Under the pieces are notes generated by a model, which saw nothing but the letters and a program-made list of their open reading frames with translations, was not told where the DNA came from and searched no databases. The position numbers and the translations under genes are program-made. DNA of 64,000 bases from an uncultured Pelagibacteraceae bacterium (GTDB lineage Bacteria; Pseudomonadota; Alphaproteobacteria; Pelagibacterales; AG-422-B15): positions 68,492-132,491 of the forward strand of contig CACCAS010000003.1 in assembly GCA_902544065.1 (NCBI GenBank), written 5' to 3'. Every line of letters begins with the position of its first letter. The stretch's first letter is position 1. Below, in pieces: positions 18,602-29,524 of the stretch.

Positions 18602-19087
18602 ATGGTAGATCTTATAGGAAACAAAATTCCAGATATTAAGCTTGTAAAAATGGATAGTGAAAAAGGCCCACAACCTCTTTCTGTGTTAGACTTTTGTAAA
18701 GACAAGAAAGTAGTAATGTTTGGTGTTCCTGGCGCTTTCACACCGACTTGCTCTAGGAATCACTTGCCTGGATTCATAGATAAAGCTGATGAAATGAAAG
18801 CTAGAGGAATCGATGAAGTTATTTGCTTTGCTACAAATGATATATTCACATTGTCTGCTTGGGAAGAAATGTCAGGCTCCATTGGAAAGATTCTATTTTT
18901 ATCAGACAGCAAGGCAAAATTTTCAAAATCTATTGGAACTGATTTTCCTGATAGCTTTGGCACATCAATAAAAACTCAAAGATGCTCGATATTAATCAAT
19001 GATGGCACGGTAGAGAAATTTTTTGTTGAAGACGAAGATGGACAAGTAAGTATTAGTAGTGCAGATAATATGTTCGAAAATATCTAA
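18602..19087 (+). CDS. Peroxiredoxin, Prx5 type
   Basis: Thiol peroxidase that reduces hydrogen and organic peroxides. The peroxidatic Cys is C50 in PGAFTPTCSRNHLPG, the Prx5 signature. 161 aa is typical of the single-domain form, usually recycled by glutaredoxin or glutathione. Placed after the oxidase operon, it may counter peroxide made by respiration (inference). It overlaps rnhA tail to tail by 4 bp. Confidence 0.93.
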   Translation: MVDLIGNKIPDIKLVKMDSEKGPQPLSVLDFCKDKKVVMFGVPGAFTPTCSRNHLPGFIDKADEMKARGIDEVICFATNDIFTLSAWEEMSGSIGKILFLSDSKAKFSKSIGTDFPDSFGTSIKTQRCSILINDGTVEKFFVEDEDGQVSISSADNMFENI

Positions 19088-19524
19088 TTTGATATTGCGG
19101 AAGTAGCTAATTTATCAGCTATTTCATTTCCAAAGTCACCAGAATGACCCTTAACCCATATCCAGTCGATATTATGTAGCTCAACAAGTTCATCAAGATC
19201 CATCCAAAGATCTTTGTTTTTGACATCTTTTTTGTTTGCAGTTTTCCAATCATTTGTTTTCCATTTTAAGATCCATTCTTGGATACCTTGCATTACGTAT
19301 TTTGAATCTGTAAAAAGTTTTATTTTTGAATTCTGATCAACGTACCGAAGAGCTTGAATAACAGCTACTAATTCCATTCTATTATTGGTCGTGTCTTCAT
19401 CAGATCCATTTAACTCAATTTTCTCAATACCTTTTTCAATATAAACCCCCCAACCACCTCGTCCGGGATTTCCAGAGCAAGCTCCATCTGTGTATATATG
19501 TAAAATATCAGAGTCCATATTCAC
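19084..19524 (-). CDS. rnhA: Ribonuclease HI
   Basis: Cleaves RNA in RNA-DNA hybrids. Catalytic acidic residues are seen as D13 (IYTDGACSGNPG), the Glu in NNRMELVAVI, the Asp in LFTDSKYV and the C-terminal Asp in GNEIADKLA. 146 aa is the normal length. Its start overlaps the end of thrB by 17 bp, the usual thrB-rnhA order of alphaproteobacteria. Confidence 0.96.
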   Translation of the reverse strand: MNMDSDILHIYTDGACSGNPGRGGWGVYIEKGIEKIELNGSDEDTTNNRMELVAVIQALRYVDQNSKIKLFTDSKYVMQGIQEWILKWKTNDWKTANKKDVKNKDLWMDLDELVELHNIDWIWVKGHSGDFGNEIADKLATSAISN

Positions 19525-20470
19525 TAGCTTTTCTTACTGACTGGTGAAATCTTAACTTAGAAATATACTCATTTGGATCTTTCTTTAAAATTAAGTCACT
19601 GTCTTCATGAGAATAAAAATCAAGAAGTCTTGTTAGCAAATATCTTAATGCGGATGCTCTTGCCAAGAGAGGCAGGGCTTCAACTTCTTCATTAGAAAAT
19701 TTTCGTTCTTGGTTATAACTTCCTAACAGGTACTTAGCTTTAGTTGGATTAAATTCATTATTACTATCCTCAAAACACCAGGCATTGAGACAAATAGCAA
19801 TCTCATATGCGTAAAAATCATTACACGAAAAATAAAAGTCAATAATACCTGTTAGATTATTTTCTTCAAAAAAAATATTATCAGGAAATAAGTCTGCATG
19901 AATTATACCTGATGGTAAGTCTTTACTTATTTCTCTTGATAAAAATAAGAATTCATCTTCTATGAATTTTAGTTTTTCATCATCAATACGCTTTTTATAA
20001 GTCTTTAACTTTTCAATAATAATACCAAGCTTATCGAAACCCAGCTCATTTTCTCTTTTTATATTAAGTTTTTCAGAGGCATTATGCATTTTGGCGATGG
20101 TTAGGCCTAGATTAGAACAATGAATAGGTTTTATTTTCTCTAAAGAACTGCCTGTAAGGAATGAAGTAATAACAGCATGCTTTTGTTTAATGGAATTTGA
20201 GAAATTACCCTGTTTATCCTTAATGACCTCAGGACATTTGATATCGTGGGCATTGAGATGATTCATTAAATCAAAATAAAACGGAAGATTCTCTTGATTT
20301 GTTCTTTCCTCAAAAATAGTCAGGATAAATTTTTTATTATCTGCAGTGAGTAGGTAGTTTGAATTTGAGGTTCCACCTTTGATACCACTAAACTCATTTA
20401 TATTATCAATGTTATATTTGCTTAAAAAAAGATTGAGTTCATCAATTGATATTTGTGTATATACAGCCAT
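19508..20470 (-). CDS. thrB: Homoserine kinase (APH-fold ThrB)
   Basis: Phosphorylates homoserine to O-phosphohomoserine, the substrate of ThrC. This is the aminoglycoside-phosphotransferase-fold type found in alpha- and some gammaproteobacteria, not the GHMP type. It shows the FSGIKGGTSNSNYLL nucleotide loop, the Brenner motif GIIHADLFPDNIFF and GIIDFYFSC with the metal-binding Asp. 320 aa is normal. Downstream rnhA overlaps it. Confidence 0.95.
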   Translation of the reverse strand: MAVYTQISIDELNLFLSKYNIDNINEFSGIKGGTSNSNYLLTADNKKFILTIFEERTNQENLPFYFDLMNHLNAHDIKCPEVIKDKQGNFSNSIKQKHAVITSFLTGSSLEKIKPIHCSNLGLTIAKMHNASEKLNIKRENELGFDKLGIIIEKLKTYKKRIDDEKLKFIEDEFLFLSREISKDLPSGIIHADLFPDNIFFEENNLTGIIDFYFSCNDFYAYEIAICLNAWCFEDSNNEFNPTKAKYLLGSYNQERKFSNEEVEALPLLARASALRYLLTRLLDFYSHEDSDLILKKDPNEYISKLRFHQSVRKASEYGL

Positions 20471-20512
20471 AAACTATATTTATAGCTCAGAATAAGTTAA
20501 TTAAGTAATGAT

Positions 20513-21007
20513 TTATGTCTTGAGTTTATTTATCTGGCTTATTGATTGCTCAACTAATTTTTTTGAGCTTTGTTCATTAATATTTTCAATGATAATTTTT
20601 TCAGCAATATTGACCGAATTCGCTACTATCTCCTCATTTACTTTAGAAATCGCTACTTTTTCTGCTCTTGATATTTTATCGATTGCTTGCTGCTCAGCCC
20701 TTTTGATAAATTCTTCTGCTTTAGCTTTAGAGGTTTCCTCATGATTCTTTGCAATTTCTTTAGCCTGATTAATGATGTTGTTTGCTTCTTCATCTGCTGA
20801 CTGAACTTTTCTTTCGTATTCAGCAACGAGAGAATTCGCTTCTTCCTTTAGTTTTCTTGCATTATCTAATTCAGATTTAATATTTTCAATTTCGCCATCA
20901 AGAAGCTTTGCTATCATTGATGGCGCTTTTATGAAAAGTGCGACTGCTATAAAAATTAGAAACGCTACAAATACCCAAAACGAAGGATCAGAAAACAAAT
21001 AGGACAT
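20513..21007 (-). CDS. atpF: ATP synthase F0 subunit b
   Basis: Peripheral stalk subunit: one N-terminal membrane helix (about 8-27, SFWVFVAFLIFIAVALFIKA) and a long charged helix for the rest of the 164 aa. Last gene of the F0 operon. Together with b' it would make the b/b' heterodimer typical of alphaproteobacteria. Confidence 0.93.
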   Translation of the reverse strand: MSYLFSDPSFWVFVAFLIFIAVALFIKAPSMIAKLLDGEIENIKSELDNARKLKEEANSLVAEYERKVQSADEEANNIINQAKEIAKNHEETSKAKAEEFIKRAEQQAIDKISRAEKVAISKVNEEIVANSVNIAEKIIIENINEQSSKKLVEQSISQINKLKT

Positions 21008-21025
21008 TAGTTATAAATTTCCATA

Positions 21026-21574
21026 TCAATTAAGCTTTTTTGAGATTTCATCATCACTAGGAACACTCTCAACATACTTAGAAACGATAGATTTAATAGT
21101 GTCTATAGTAGCTTTTTTAATTTCTTGTTCAGACTGTTGTTTTTGTTTATGAATTTTCTTTTCAGACTCTGTAATCATTGAATTAATCTTGATTTCATTA
21201 TCTTTTTTTAATTTATCTAAGTATTCATTCATAGTGGCTTTAGAACTTGAGACTATTTCATTTGACTCAAGAGATGCAGAATTCATTTTATCGTCATAAT
21301 TTTCTAAAATTTTACTTGCTTCAGAATTAAGATTTTCAGCATCGTTAATATCATTAGAAATTTTATCTTTTCTTTCTTCTATTGTTGTGCTGAGCCTTGG
21401 AATCACAAATTTCCACATGAATAAATACAAAGCTGTAAAAGTAATTATCAGCCAGAATAATTGTGATGGGAAAGTTGAAATATCCATTTGCGGAAGGCCA
21501 GCAGATTTCTGACCTTCAGCATAAGCTCGAGATAAGGGCAAAACAAAAATAAAAATTTTAAGAAAAAATTTCAT
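21026..21574 (-). CDS. atpG: ATP synthase F0 subunit b'
   Basis: Second peripheral-stalk subunit. It has a signal-like N-terminus, the MDISTFPSQLFWLIITFTALY segment (family-typical of b') leading into the membrane helix near 35-55, then a long coiled helix. 182 aa. It lies between atpE and atpF, the standard alphaproteobacterial order. Also named atpF2 or atpF' in other genomes. Confidence 0.92.
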   Translation of the reverse strand: MKFFLKIFIFVLPLSRAYAEGQKSAGLPQMDISTFPSQLFWLIITFTALYLFMWKFVIPRLSTTIEERKDKISNDINDAENLNSEASKILENYDDKMNSASLESNEIVSSSKATMNEYLDKLKKDNEIKINSMITESEKKIHKQKQQSEQEIKKATIDTIKSIVSKYVESVPSDDEISKKLN

Positions 21575-21580
21575 TATGTT

Positions 21581-21835
<255 letters not shown>

Positions 21836-22576
21836 TTAATGATCCGGATGAAGGGCATCATTTAAATAGATACAAGTTAAAATAGTAAATATGTATGCTT
21901 GAAGAGCTGCAATTAATGTTTCAAGTGCATATAAAACTACAAGAAAAATTAACGGAGCAAAGCCGAGAAAACCAAGCATCACGATAAATCCTGCAAAGAT
22001 TTTTAATATACTGTGACCCGCAAGCATGTTTGCGCACAATCTTACGGATAAACTGATTGGCTTAGATAAATAAGATATGATTTCTATTGGAACAATTAAA
22101 GGCGCTAGAAATATTGGAATACCTGATGGATAGAATATTCTAAGATAACCAAGGCCGTTCTTCATGAAACCGATTATGGTTACCGCTAGAAAAATTAAAC
22201 CAGCAAATGCAAAGGTAACAACAAGATGACTTGTCACTGTGAATGTATAAGGAATTAGGCCAATAAAATTACAAAAGAAAATAAACATGAACAAAGAAAA
22301 AATAAATGGGAAATAAGCTCTCCCTTGATCTCCGACCTGATCACGCAACATGTTGGCAATAAAATTGTATGATAACTCGGATAGCATTTGCATTCTATTT
22401 GGAATGATGGACCGTTTTGATAAGCCTAATATAAAAAGAGTCATCGTGGCTGCTATCGCGAAGACCATGAATAGAGATGAATTGGTAAATGAAATATCTA
22501 TGCCTGCTATTTGCATCTCAGCAATTTTAGAGATTTCAAACTGATGTATTGGATCTATAGGATTATCTGCAGCCAT
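21836..22576 (-). CDS. atpB: ATP synthase F0 subunit a
   Basis: Membrane subunit that forms the proton half-channels. The essential Arg is in LSVRLCANMLAGH, and the C-terminal ALQAYIFTILTCIYLNDA helix is conserved. 246 aa is normal for alphaproteobacteria. It lies 11 bp after the subunit I gene and 30 bp before atpE. Confidence 0.97.
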   Translation of the reverse strand: MAADNPIDPIHQFEISKIAEMQIAGIDISFTNSSLFMVFAIAATMTLFILGLSKRSIIPNRMQMLSELSYNFIANMLRDQVGDQGRAYFPFIFSLFMFIFFCNFIGLIPYTFTVTSHLVVTFAFAGLIFLAVTIIGFMKNGLGYLRIFYPSGIPIFLAPLIVPIEIISYLSKPISLSVRLCANMLAGHSILKIFAGFIVMLGFLGFAPLIFLVVLYALETLIAALQAYIFTILTCIYLNDALHPDH

Positions 22577-22587
22577 TGAATTATTTT

Positions 22588-22869
22588 TTAGTTATTTTGA
22601 AGGCTTTTTGCAACCCTAAAAACATTAAGAATTCCCGCTGCGCTGCCCAGCAGGAAGAAGATAATTATAAACAAGGGTCTCGTCTCAAAATAATTGTCTG
22701 CCAAGATCCCTATGCCAAGGCCAACGGCCATTGCTGCGACAATTTCTACCACCACTTTCATGATTTTTCCTATGGGTTTAGGAGTATTTGGAGAGTCTGG
22801 TGAGGATGACTTTTTAGCAGCTTGAATTTTTTCTTGCAGATTACGAATATCATTCTGATCAGATGACAT
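22588..22869 (-). CDS. atpI: ATP synthase subunit I (AtpI-like)
   Basis: Small membrane protein with a charged N-terminal segment (about 1-35) and two hydrophobic helices (about 36-58 and 66-85) around the family-like GLGIGILADNYFETRPLF. It heads the F0 operon, as AtpI does elsewhere; roles proposed for it are c-ring assembly or Mg2+ supply. Its ATG directly follows the smc stop. Confidence 0.85.
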   Translation of the reverse strand: MSSDQNDIRNLQEKIQAAKKSSSPDSPNTPKPIGKIMKVVVEIVAAMAVGLGIGILADNYFETRPLFIIIFFLLGSAAGILNVFRVAKSLQNN

Positions 22870-25464
22870 TTAAGCAACAGCCCCAATTTCCTCAGCTTTC
22901 TTAAGATCTACGGAGACTATTTGACTAACTCCTCGCTCAGCCATCGTAACGCCAAATAGCCTGTCCATTCTAGACATTGTTAGGGCGTGGTGTGTTATTA
23001 TTAAGAACTTAGTATTGGTCTTGTCTGTTATACTGTCTAACAGGCCACAGAATCGTTCTACATTAGCGTCATCCAGTGGAGCATCGACCTCATCAAGTAC
23101 ACAAATCGGTGATGGGTTGGTAAGAAAAACCGCAAATATTAATGATAGTGCAGTAAGAGCTTGCTCTCCACCTGAAAGAAGGGACATAGATTGCAATTTT
23201 TTACCTGGTGGACTTACCATCATTTCTAAACCAGCTTCTAACGGATCATCCGAGTCAATAAGCTCAAGATGAGCCTTGCCTCCATTAAATAATTTTACGA
23301 ATACATCTTTAAAGTGACTGTTTACAGTATCGAAAGCTTTCAATAACCTTGTTCTACCTTCTTTATTTAAATCTTCAATTGAGACTCTCATTTTTTTAAT
23401 TGCACTTTCGAGATCTTCTTTTTCTTTTGTCATGTTCTCTAATTCATCATCGATTTCTTTTGTTTCTAAATCAGCTCTTAAATTTACTGCGCCCATTGTT
23501 TCACGTTGTTGCTTTAATCTGTCTAATCTCATTTCAGTTCTATCTGCATTTTTTTTCATCGTATCTAGATCCTCGATAACATTTAAAACACTTACGATAT
23601 CATTCGGTACACAATTAAACTTTTCTTTTGAATCATCTTCTAGCTCTTTCAATCTGGATTCTGCTAATTCTTTTGTTGCCTCTGTTCTTCCTTTCGACTC
23701 TCTAATATTAGCTAGATCATTTTGTGCTTTTCGAAGTTTGGCCTCAATTTTTTTGAGCTCATTATCTGCTTCAGCAAGTCTGTCGGCAGCAAACTGCCTT
23801 TCTGTTTCTGCAAACCCTTTTGTTTCAATCAATTGCCCTCTTCGTTGAGCAATTTCTTCAGGCCTATTTGAAATTTTTTTCAATTCTTCTTCAGATTTTG
23901 TTTTTCTTAATGCTAATTTCTCTATCTGATCTTTGGATGATCTAATTGTTTTACTTAATCTTTGATATTCGTAGGTCCAATCACTTTGCTTTTGTTCAAC
24001 ATCTTTTTGTCTGAGTTGTTCTCTCAGTTCCAATGACAAGGTTGCAGCTTTTTTAGCTTCATTACTTGACCTATCGTAGACATTTCTTGCTTCTTGAGAT
24101 GCCTGATTTGCGCTTATTACCTTTTCGGTTATCTCTTTTAAGTGGAAGTAAAATTTCTCCTTAAACTTAGATGTCCAATTATGTGGATCATCATAGCCTT
24201 CAACCTCTTTAAGAGTTGACTCTCGTGATCTTAAGTTCTCTGAAGTTATGAGTGTACCTTGCCATTCATCTCTTTTAGAATTTTTTATTTGATTGTACTG
24301 TTCTATCTCTTGATCGAGATCTAGAATTTTTGCTTCTAATTTTTCTTTTTCTACTTTTAGCTGGTCTATTGTTTCGTTGCTTATTTCATCTGTATTTTGA
24401 CCATTACCTTCTGTATCCCTTCTAGATTTTAGTGCCTCAAGATCTTTGATTGCATCCTCAAGCTGAAATTGCTCTCTTTCATTGTCACTAATTATTTGTT
24501 GTATCGAATTTTCGAGGTTTTTCTTTTCATCTTTTATTCTTTCCTCTTCTTGAACTAGAGTGTCTCTCTCAAGATTAATTCTATTAAGCTTAGCAGCGGC
24601 TTCAATCTCTTTTTCTCTTAGAGGCTTTATCTTCTCATTAGATTTGAGTTGCTCGTTAGTTGCTTGGGTAACCTCTTGAGTAAATTTTTGAATTTGTGAC
24701 TCACTTGTTTTTAAATCCTCATCAGACTTTTCAAAAGACTCCTTTAATGACGTCCATTTTAAATACAGCACTATGCCCTCTAATTTACTGATTTCAGAAG
24801 AGATGGATCGGTAAGTTTCAGCTTGTTCTGCTTGTTTTTTCAGGTTGTTTATTTGAGTATTCAGTTGTTTCATCAAGTCTTTAACTCGCTGGAGATTATT
24901 TTCAGCACCTTTGAGTTTTAGTTCTGCCTCATGTCTTCTTGAGTGAAGGCCAGAAATCCCAGCCGCTTCTTCCAATACTGACCTTCTGTCTATTGGTTTT
25001 GCATTTATTAGAGCCCCAACTCGTCCTTGGCTAATAAGAGAAGGTGAGTGAGCTCCGGTAGAAAGGTCTGCGAACAGCCTCTGCACGTCTCTTGCTCTAA
25101 CATCTTTGCCGTTAATTTTGTAATCAGAACCTCTTTCAACCTCAATTTTTCTTTTTACTTGAATTTCTGTTTGATCGTTAAATTCTGATGGCGCCTTTCT
25201 ATCTTCATTATCTAAATAAATTGTGACTTCAGCATTATTTCTTGATGGTCTATCTGCAGTACCAGAGAAAATTACATCTTCCATTCCCGAGCCCCTCATA
25301 CTTTTTGCTGATGTTTCTCCCATACACCATCTTAACGATTCAACTACATTAGATTTACCGCATCCATTGGGGCCTACAATCCCAGTAAGACCCTGTTCAA
25401 TATTTAACTCAGTTGGGTCAACAAAAGATTTAAAGCCTAAAATTTTAATTTTTTTAAATTTCAT
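22870..25464 (-). CDS. smc: Chromosome segregation protein SMC, short form without clear hinge
   Basis: Condensin ATPase that compacts and segregates chromosomes. The N-terminal head has Walker A GPNGCGKSN at 31-39 and the typical SLISQGRVG and EEAAGI segments; the C-terminal head has LLSGGEQALTALSLIFA and Walker B VLDEVDAPLDDANVERF. Coiled coil fills both arms. At 864 aa it is roughly 250-300 aa shorter than usual SMC. Where the hinge should be, only a short VEGYDDPHNW segment (421-430) is seen, with coil on both sides. The frame is intact, so this is not a pseudogene. It shares one base with the DsbA-like gene stop and abuts atpI. Confidence 0.93.
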   Translation of the reverse strand: MKFKKIKILGFKSFVDPTELNIEQGLTGIVGPNGCGKSNVVESLRWCMGETSAKSMRGSGMEDVIFSGTADRPSRNNAEVTIYLDNEDRKAPSEFNDQTEIQVKRKIEVERGSDYKINGKDVRARDVQRLFADLSTGAHSPSLISQGRVGALINAKPIDRRSVLEEAAGISGLHSRRHEAELKLKGAENNLQRVKDLMKQLNTQINNLKKQAEQAETYRSISSEISKLEGIVLYLKWTSLKESFEKSDEDLKTSESQIQKFTQEVTQATNEQLKSNEKIKPLREKEIEAAAKLNRINLERDTLVQEEERIKDEKKNLENSIQQIISDNEREQFQLEDAIKDLEALKSRRDTEGNGQNTDEISNETIDQLKVEKEKLEAKILDLDQEIEQYNQIKNSKRDEWQGTLITSENLRSRESTLKEVEGYDDPHNWTSKFKEKFYFHLKEITEKVISANQASQEARNVYDRSSNEAKKAATLSLELREQLRQKDVEQKQSDWTYEYQRLSKTIRSSKDQIEKLALRKTKSEEELKKISNRPEEIAQRRGQLIETKGFAETERQFAADRLAEADNELKKIEAKLRKAQNDLANIRESKGRTEATKELAESRLKELEDDSKEKFNCVPNDIVSVLNVIEDLDTMKKNADRTEMRLDRLKQQRETMGAVNLRADLETKEIDDELENMTKEKEDLESAIKKMRVSIEDLNKEGRTRLLKAFDTVNSHFKDVFVKLFNGGKAHLELIDSDDPLEAGLEMMVSPPGKKLQSMSLLSGGEQALTALSLIFAVFLTNPSPICVLDEVDAPLDDANVERFCGLLDSITDKTNTKFLIITHHALTMSRMDRLFGVTMAERGVSQIVSVDLKKAEEIGAVA

Positions 25465-26075
25465 TAATTAATTTTTTTCTCAATTATCTTTTCAAACTCT
25501 GAAAAAGACATATTTCCTGAATAGAGGTCTCCATCTATGATAAAAGATGGGGTAGAGGAAACATCATAATCCTCAACAGCATCTATTCTCATTGTCAAAA
25601 TAAAATCTGTTATTTCTTCATTTTCCATACAGGAATTGAATTCGTCCTCAGAAATGCTGAATAAAGTAGAATATGTTCTTAATGCATCTGTGCTGTTTTC
25701 CAACACTCGGTCACTTTGTTTTGTAACAATCCACTTTTTTTGATCCTGAAATAAAAGTTTTTCCATAGCAAAAAAATCTTTTTCGTCTGTGCAGTGTAGT
25801 AGTTTAAAAGCATTTAAATCAATTGCATTCAACGCAAAGGGTCTGACCTCAAATTTAATTTTTCCCGTATCAATATATTTCTCTTTAATATCTGGAAAAA
25901 TATTATTGCTGAAATCTGCACAGTGACTACAAGTTAAAGAACGGTATTCAATAATAGTCAATGGAGCAGCATCATCTCCAAGCTGCATTCCTGTTAATGT
26001 GCTACTTATGGCTAGCGATTGATAAGACACCAAGAGTGACACAAGAAAGATAGAGAAATTATGAATACTTTTCAT
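25464..26075 (-). CDS. DsbA-family thiol-disulfide protein
   Basis: Periplasmic thioredoxin-fold protein with a signal peptide (about 1-22). The redox motif is C-S-H-C in IEYRSLTCSHCADF, and the cis-Pro loop is SSTPSFIID. 203 aa. It resembles the DsbA-like proteins that sit beside smc and mutY in many alphaproteobacteria. An oxidase or disulfide isomerase role is inferred from the fold. Likely first gene of a transcript that runs through smc into the F0 genes. Confidence 0.9.
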   Translation of the reverse strand: MKSIHNFSIFLVSLLVSYQSLAISSTLTGMQLGDDAAPLTIIEYRSLTCSHCADFSNNIFPDIKEKYIDTGKIKFEVRPFALNAIDLNAFKLLHCTDEKDFFAMEKLLFQDQKKWIVTKQSDRVLENSTDALRTYSTLFSISEDEFNSCMENEEITDFILTMRIDAVEDYDVSSTPSFIIDGDLYSGNMSFSEFEKIIEKKIN

Positions 26076-26098
26076 TTTTTATAATTATAGCCCACATT

Positions 26099-26134
26099 TT
26101 GTATACAATGACTAAAACAATACACAACATGTTG
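26099..26134. promoter_or_regulatory. Two perfect 10-bp palindromes upstream of dsbA-smc-atp
   Basis: TTGTATACAA (26099-26108) and CAACATGTTG (26125-26134) are perfect palindromes with centres 26 bp apart in the 125-bp gap between the DUF721 gene and the DsbA-like gene. On the minus strand a TATAAT lies just before the DsbA-like start. They could be operators or chance; no regulator is known. Confidence 0.35.
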
Positions 26135-26200
26135 AATATACTCAATTTTTATCAATTTTAATAGGTTTTATTGAACAATTCTAAGTACAAAAAGAATTTG

Positions 26201-26683
26201 TCAAAATTTCGTCTTAGAAATTTTTGAAGCAATTTTTTCAAAGCTTTTTTTTAGTTCTGGAAAATCTGATAGCTCTTCATATGTCTTATTTTTCTCTTTA
26301 ATTTCACTATCTAATTGATTGAAATTAATATCTTTTCTAGATTTTTTATTTTTAAAATTGATTTGAATTATTTCAATCTTCTCAACTGCATTGTAGCCAA
26401 AAAATAAATTTATTTTATCTACAATTTTTTTATGCTCATGTTCAAAAGCTATAGATATGCTTCTATCGACTTTAACCACTAGCTTACCTTTTCCTTTAGG
26501 GCTTGAGTTCGTTGTTTTGATTTTAGTTGGGTAGGACAATTTATTAAAATTTGTACCAACAATTTTCTCCCAATTTGAAAGTAGTTCTAGTTCAAAAAAT
26601 CCTCTGTTTTTTAACAATTTCTTTGCGTCATTTGGTAGAAGATTTGATAGAATTTGAGGGCCATTAAGTTTTTTATAAGACAT
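26201..26683 (-). CDS. DUF721 (DciA-like) protein
   Basis: Small basic protein with a DUF721/KH-like core: WEKIVGTNFNKLSYPTKIKT followed by GKLVVKVDRSISIAFEHEHKKIVDKINLFFGY is typical. The actinobacterial and proteobacterial relatives named DciA help load the replicative helicase; whether this one does is unknown. The frame opens at 26698, where its start codon would overlap the mutY start. I prefer the ATG at 26683 (MSYKKLNGPQ), which leaves 13 bp between the divergent genes. Confidence 0.75.
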   Translation of the reverse strand: MSYKKLNGPQILSNLLPNDAKKLLKNRGFFELELLSNWEKIVGTNFNKLSYPTKIKTTNSSPKGKGKLVVKVDRSISIAFEHEHKKIVDKINLFFGYNAVEKIEIIQINFKNKKSRKDINFNQLDSEIKEKNKTYEELSDFPELKKSFEKIASKISKTKF

Positions 26684-26696
26684 ATTTGAAATTAGC

Positions 26697-28898
<2,202 letters not shown>

Positions 28899-28917
28899 AA
28901 TAACTTAAATAATCTTC

Positions 28918-29523
28918 TTAATTCAATATATTGTGTACTGGTTTAAAAGATTTCCGATGTATTGGCGTAATTCCATAGTTTTTTAGAGCTGAAAGGTGCT
29001 CTTTTGTTCCATAACCTGAATTGGTTTGAAAGCCATATTCTGGAAATTGCTTTGAATATTTAAACATAATTTCGTCTCTATAAACTTTAGCAAGAATAGA
29101 TGCTGCGGCAATCGAAACAGACTTACTATCTCCTTTAATAATACTAATGGTGTTTTTTTTTATATCTGGTTTGAAATTACCATCGATAAGTGTTGTTTTC
29201 GGAACGACTGATAGTCTATCACTTGCTCTTTTCATTGCTAATAATGAAGCCTGCAAGATATTGATCTCATCTATTTCTATCTCGGATGCGGCTCCATAGG
29301 CATAAATACTATTCTCTTTTATCTTTTCCGCTAACAATATTCTCTTAGCTTTAGGAATTTTTTTAGAGTCATAAATTCCTTTTGGAATATTTTTTCTATC
29401 AAGTATTACGGCTGCTGCAATTACTGGACCAGCAAGTGGACCTCTACCAACTTCATCAATACCAGCAATGGGCAAGGAAAAGTTATTTTCAAAAGCAATC
29501 AATTTCTGAGGGTCAAATTTCAA
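28918..29523 (-). CDS. rnhB: Ribonuclease HII
   Basis: Removes ribonucleotides from DNA and RNA primers. The catalytic D23 and E24 are in GIDEVGRGPLAGPV; the third acidic residue is in TLIDGNF, and SIAAASILAKVYRD is the conserved helix. 201 aa is normal. It directly follows the uracil-DNA glycosylase gene (1-bp gap). Confidence 0.96.
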   Translation of the reverse strand: MKFDPQKLIAFENNFSLPIAGIDEVGRGPLAGPVIAAAVILDRKNIPKGIYDSKKIPKAKRILLAEKIKENSIYAYGAASEIEIDEINILQASLLAMKRASDRLSVVPKTTLIDGNFKPDIKKNTISIIKGDSKSVSIAAASILAKVYRDEIMFKYSKQFPEYGFQTNSGYGTKEHLSALKNYGITPIHRKSFKPVHNILN

Positions 29524-29524
29524 T

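Noticed and set aside
22870-25464. smc as a truncated pseudogene or frameshift
   Set aside because: One open frame covers both complete ATPase head halves with all motifs; only the centre is shortened.
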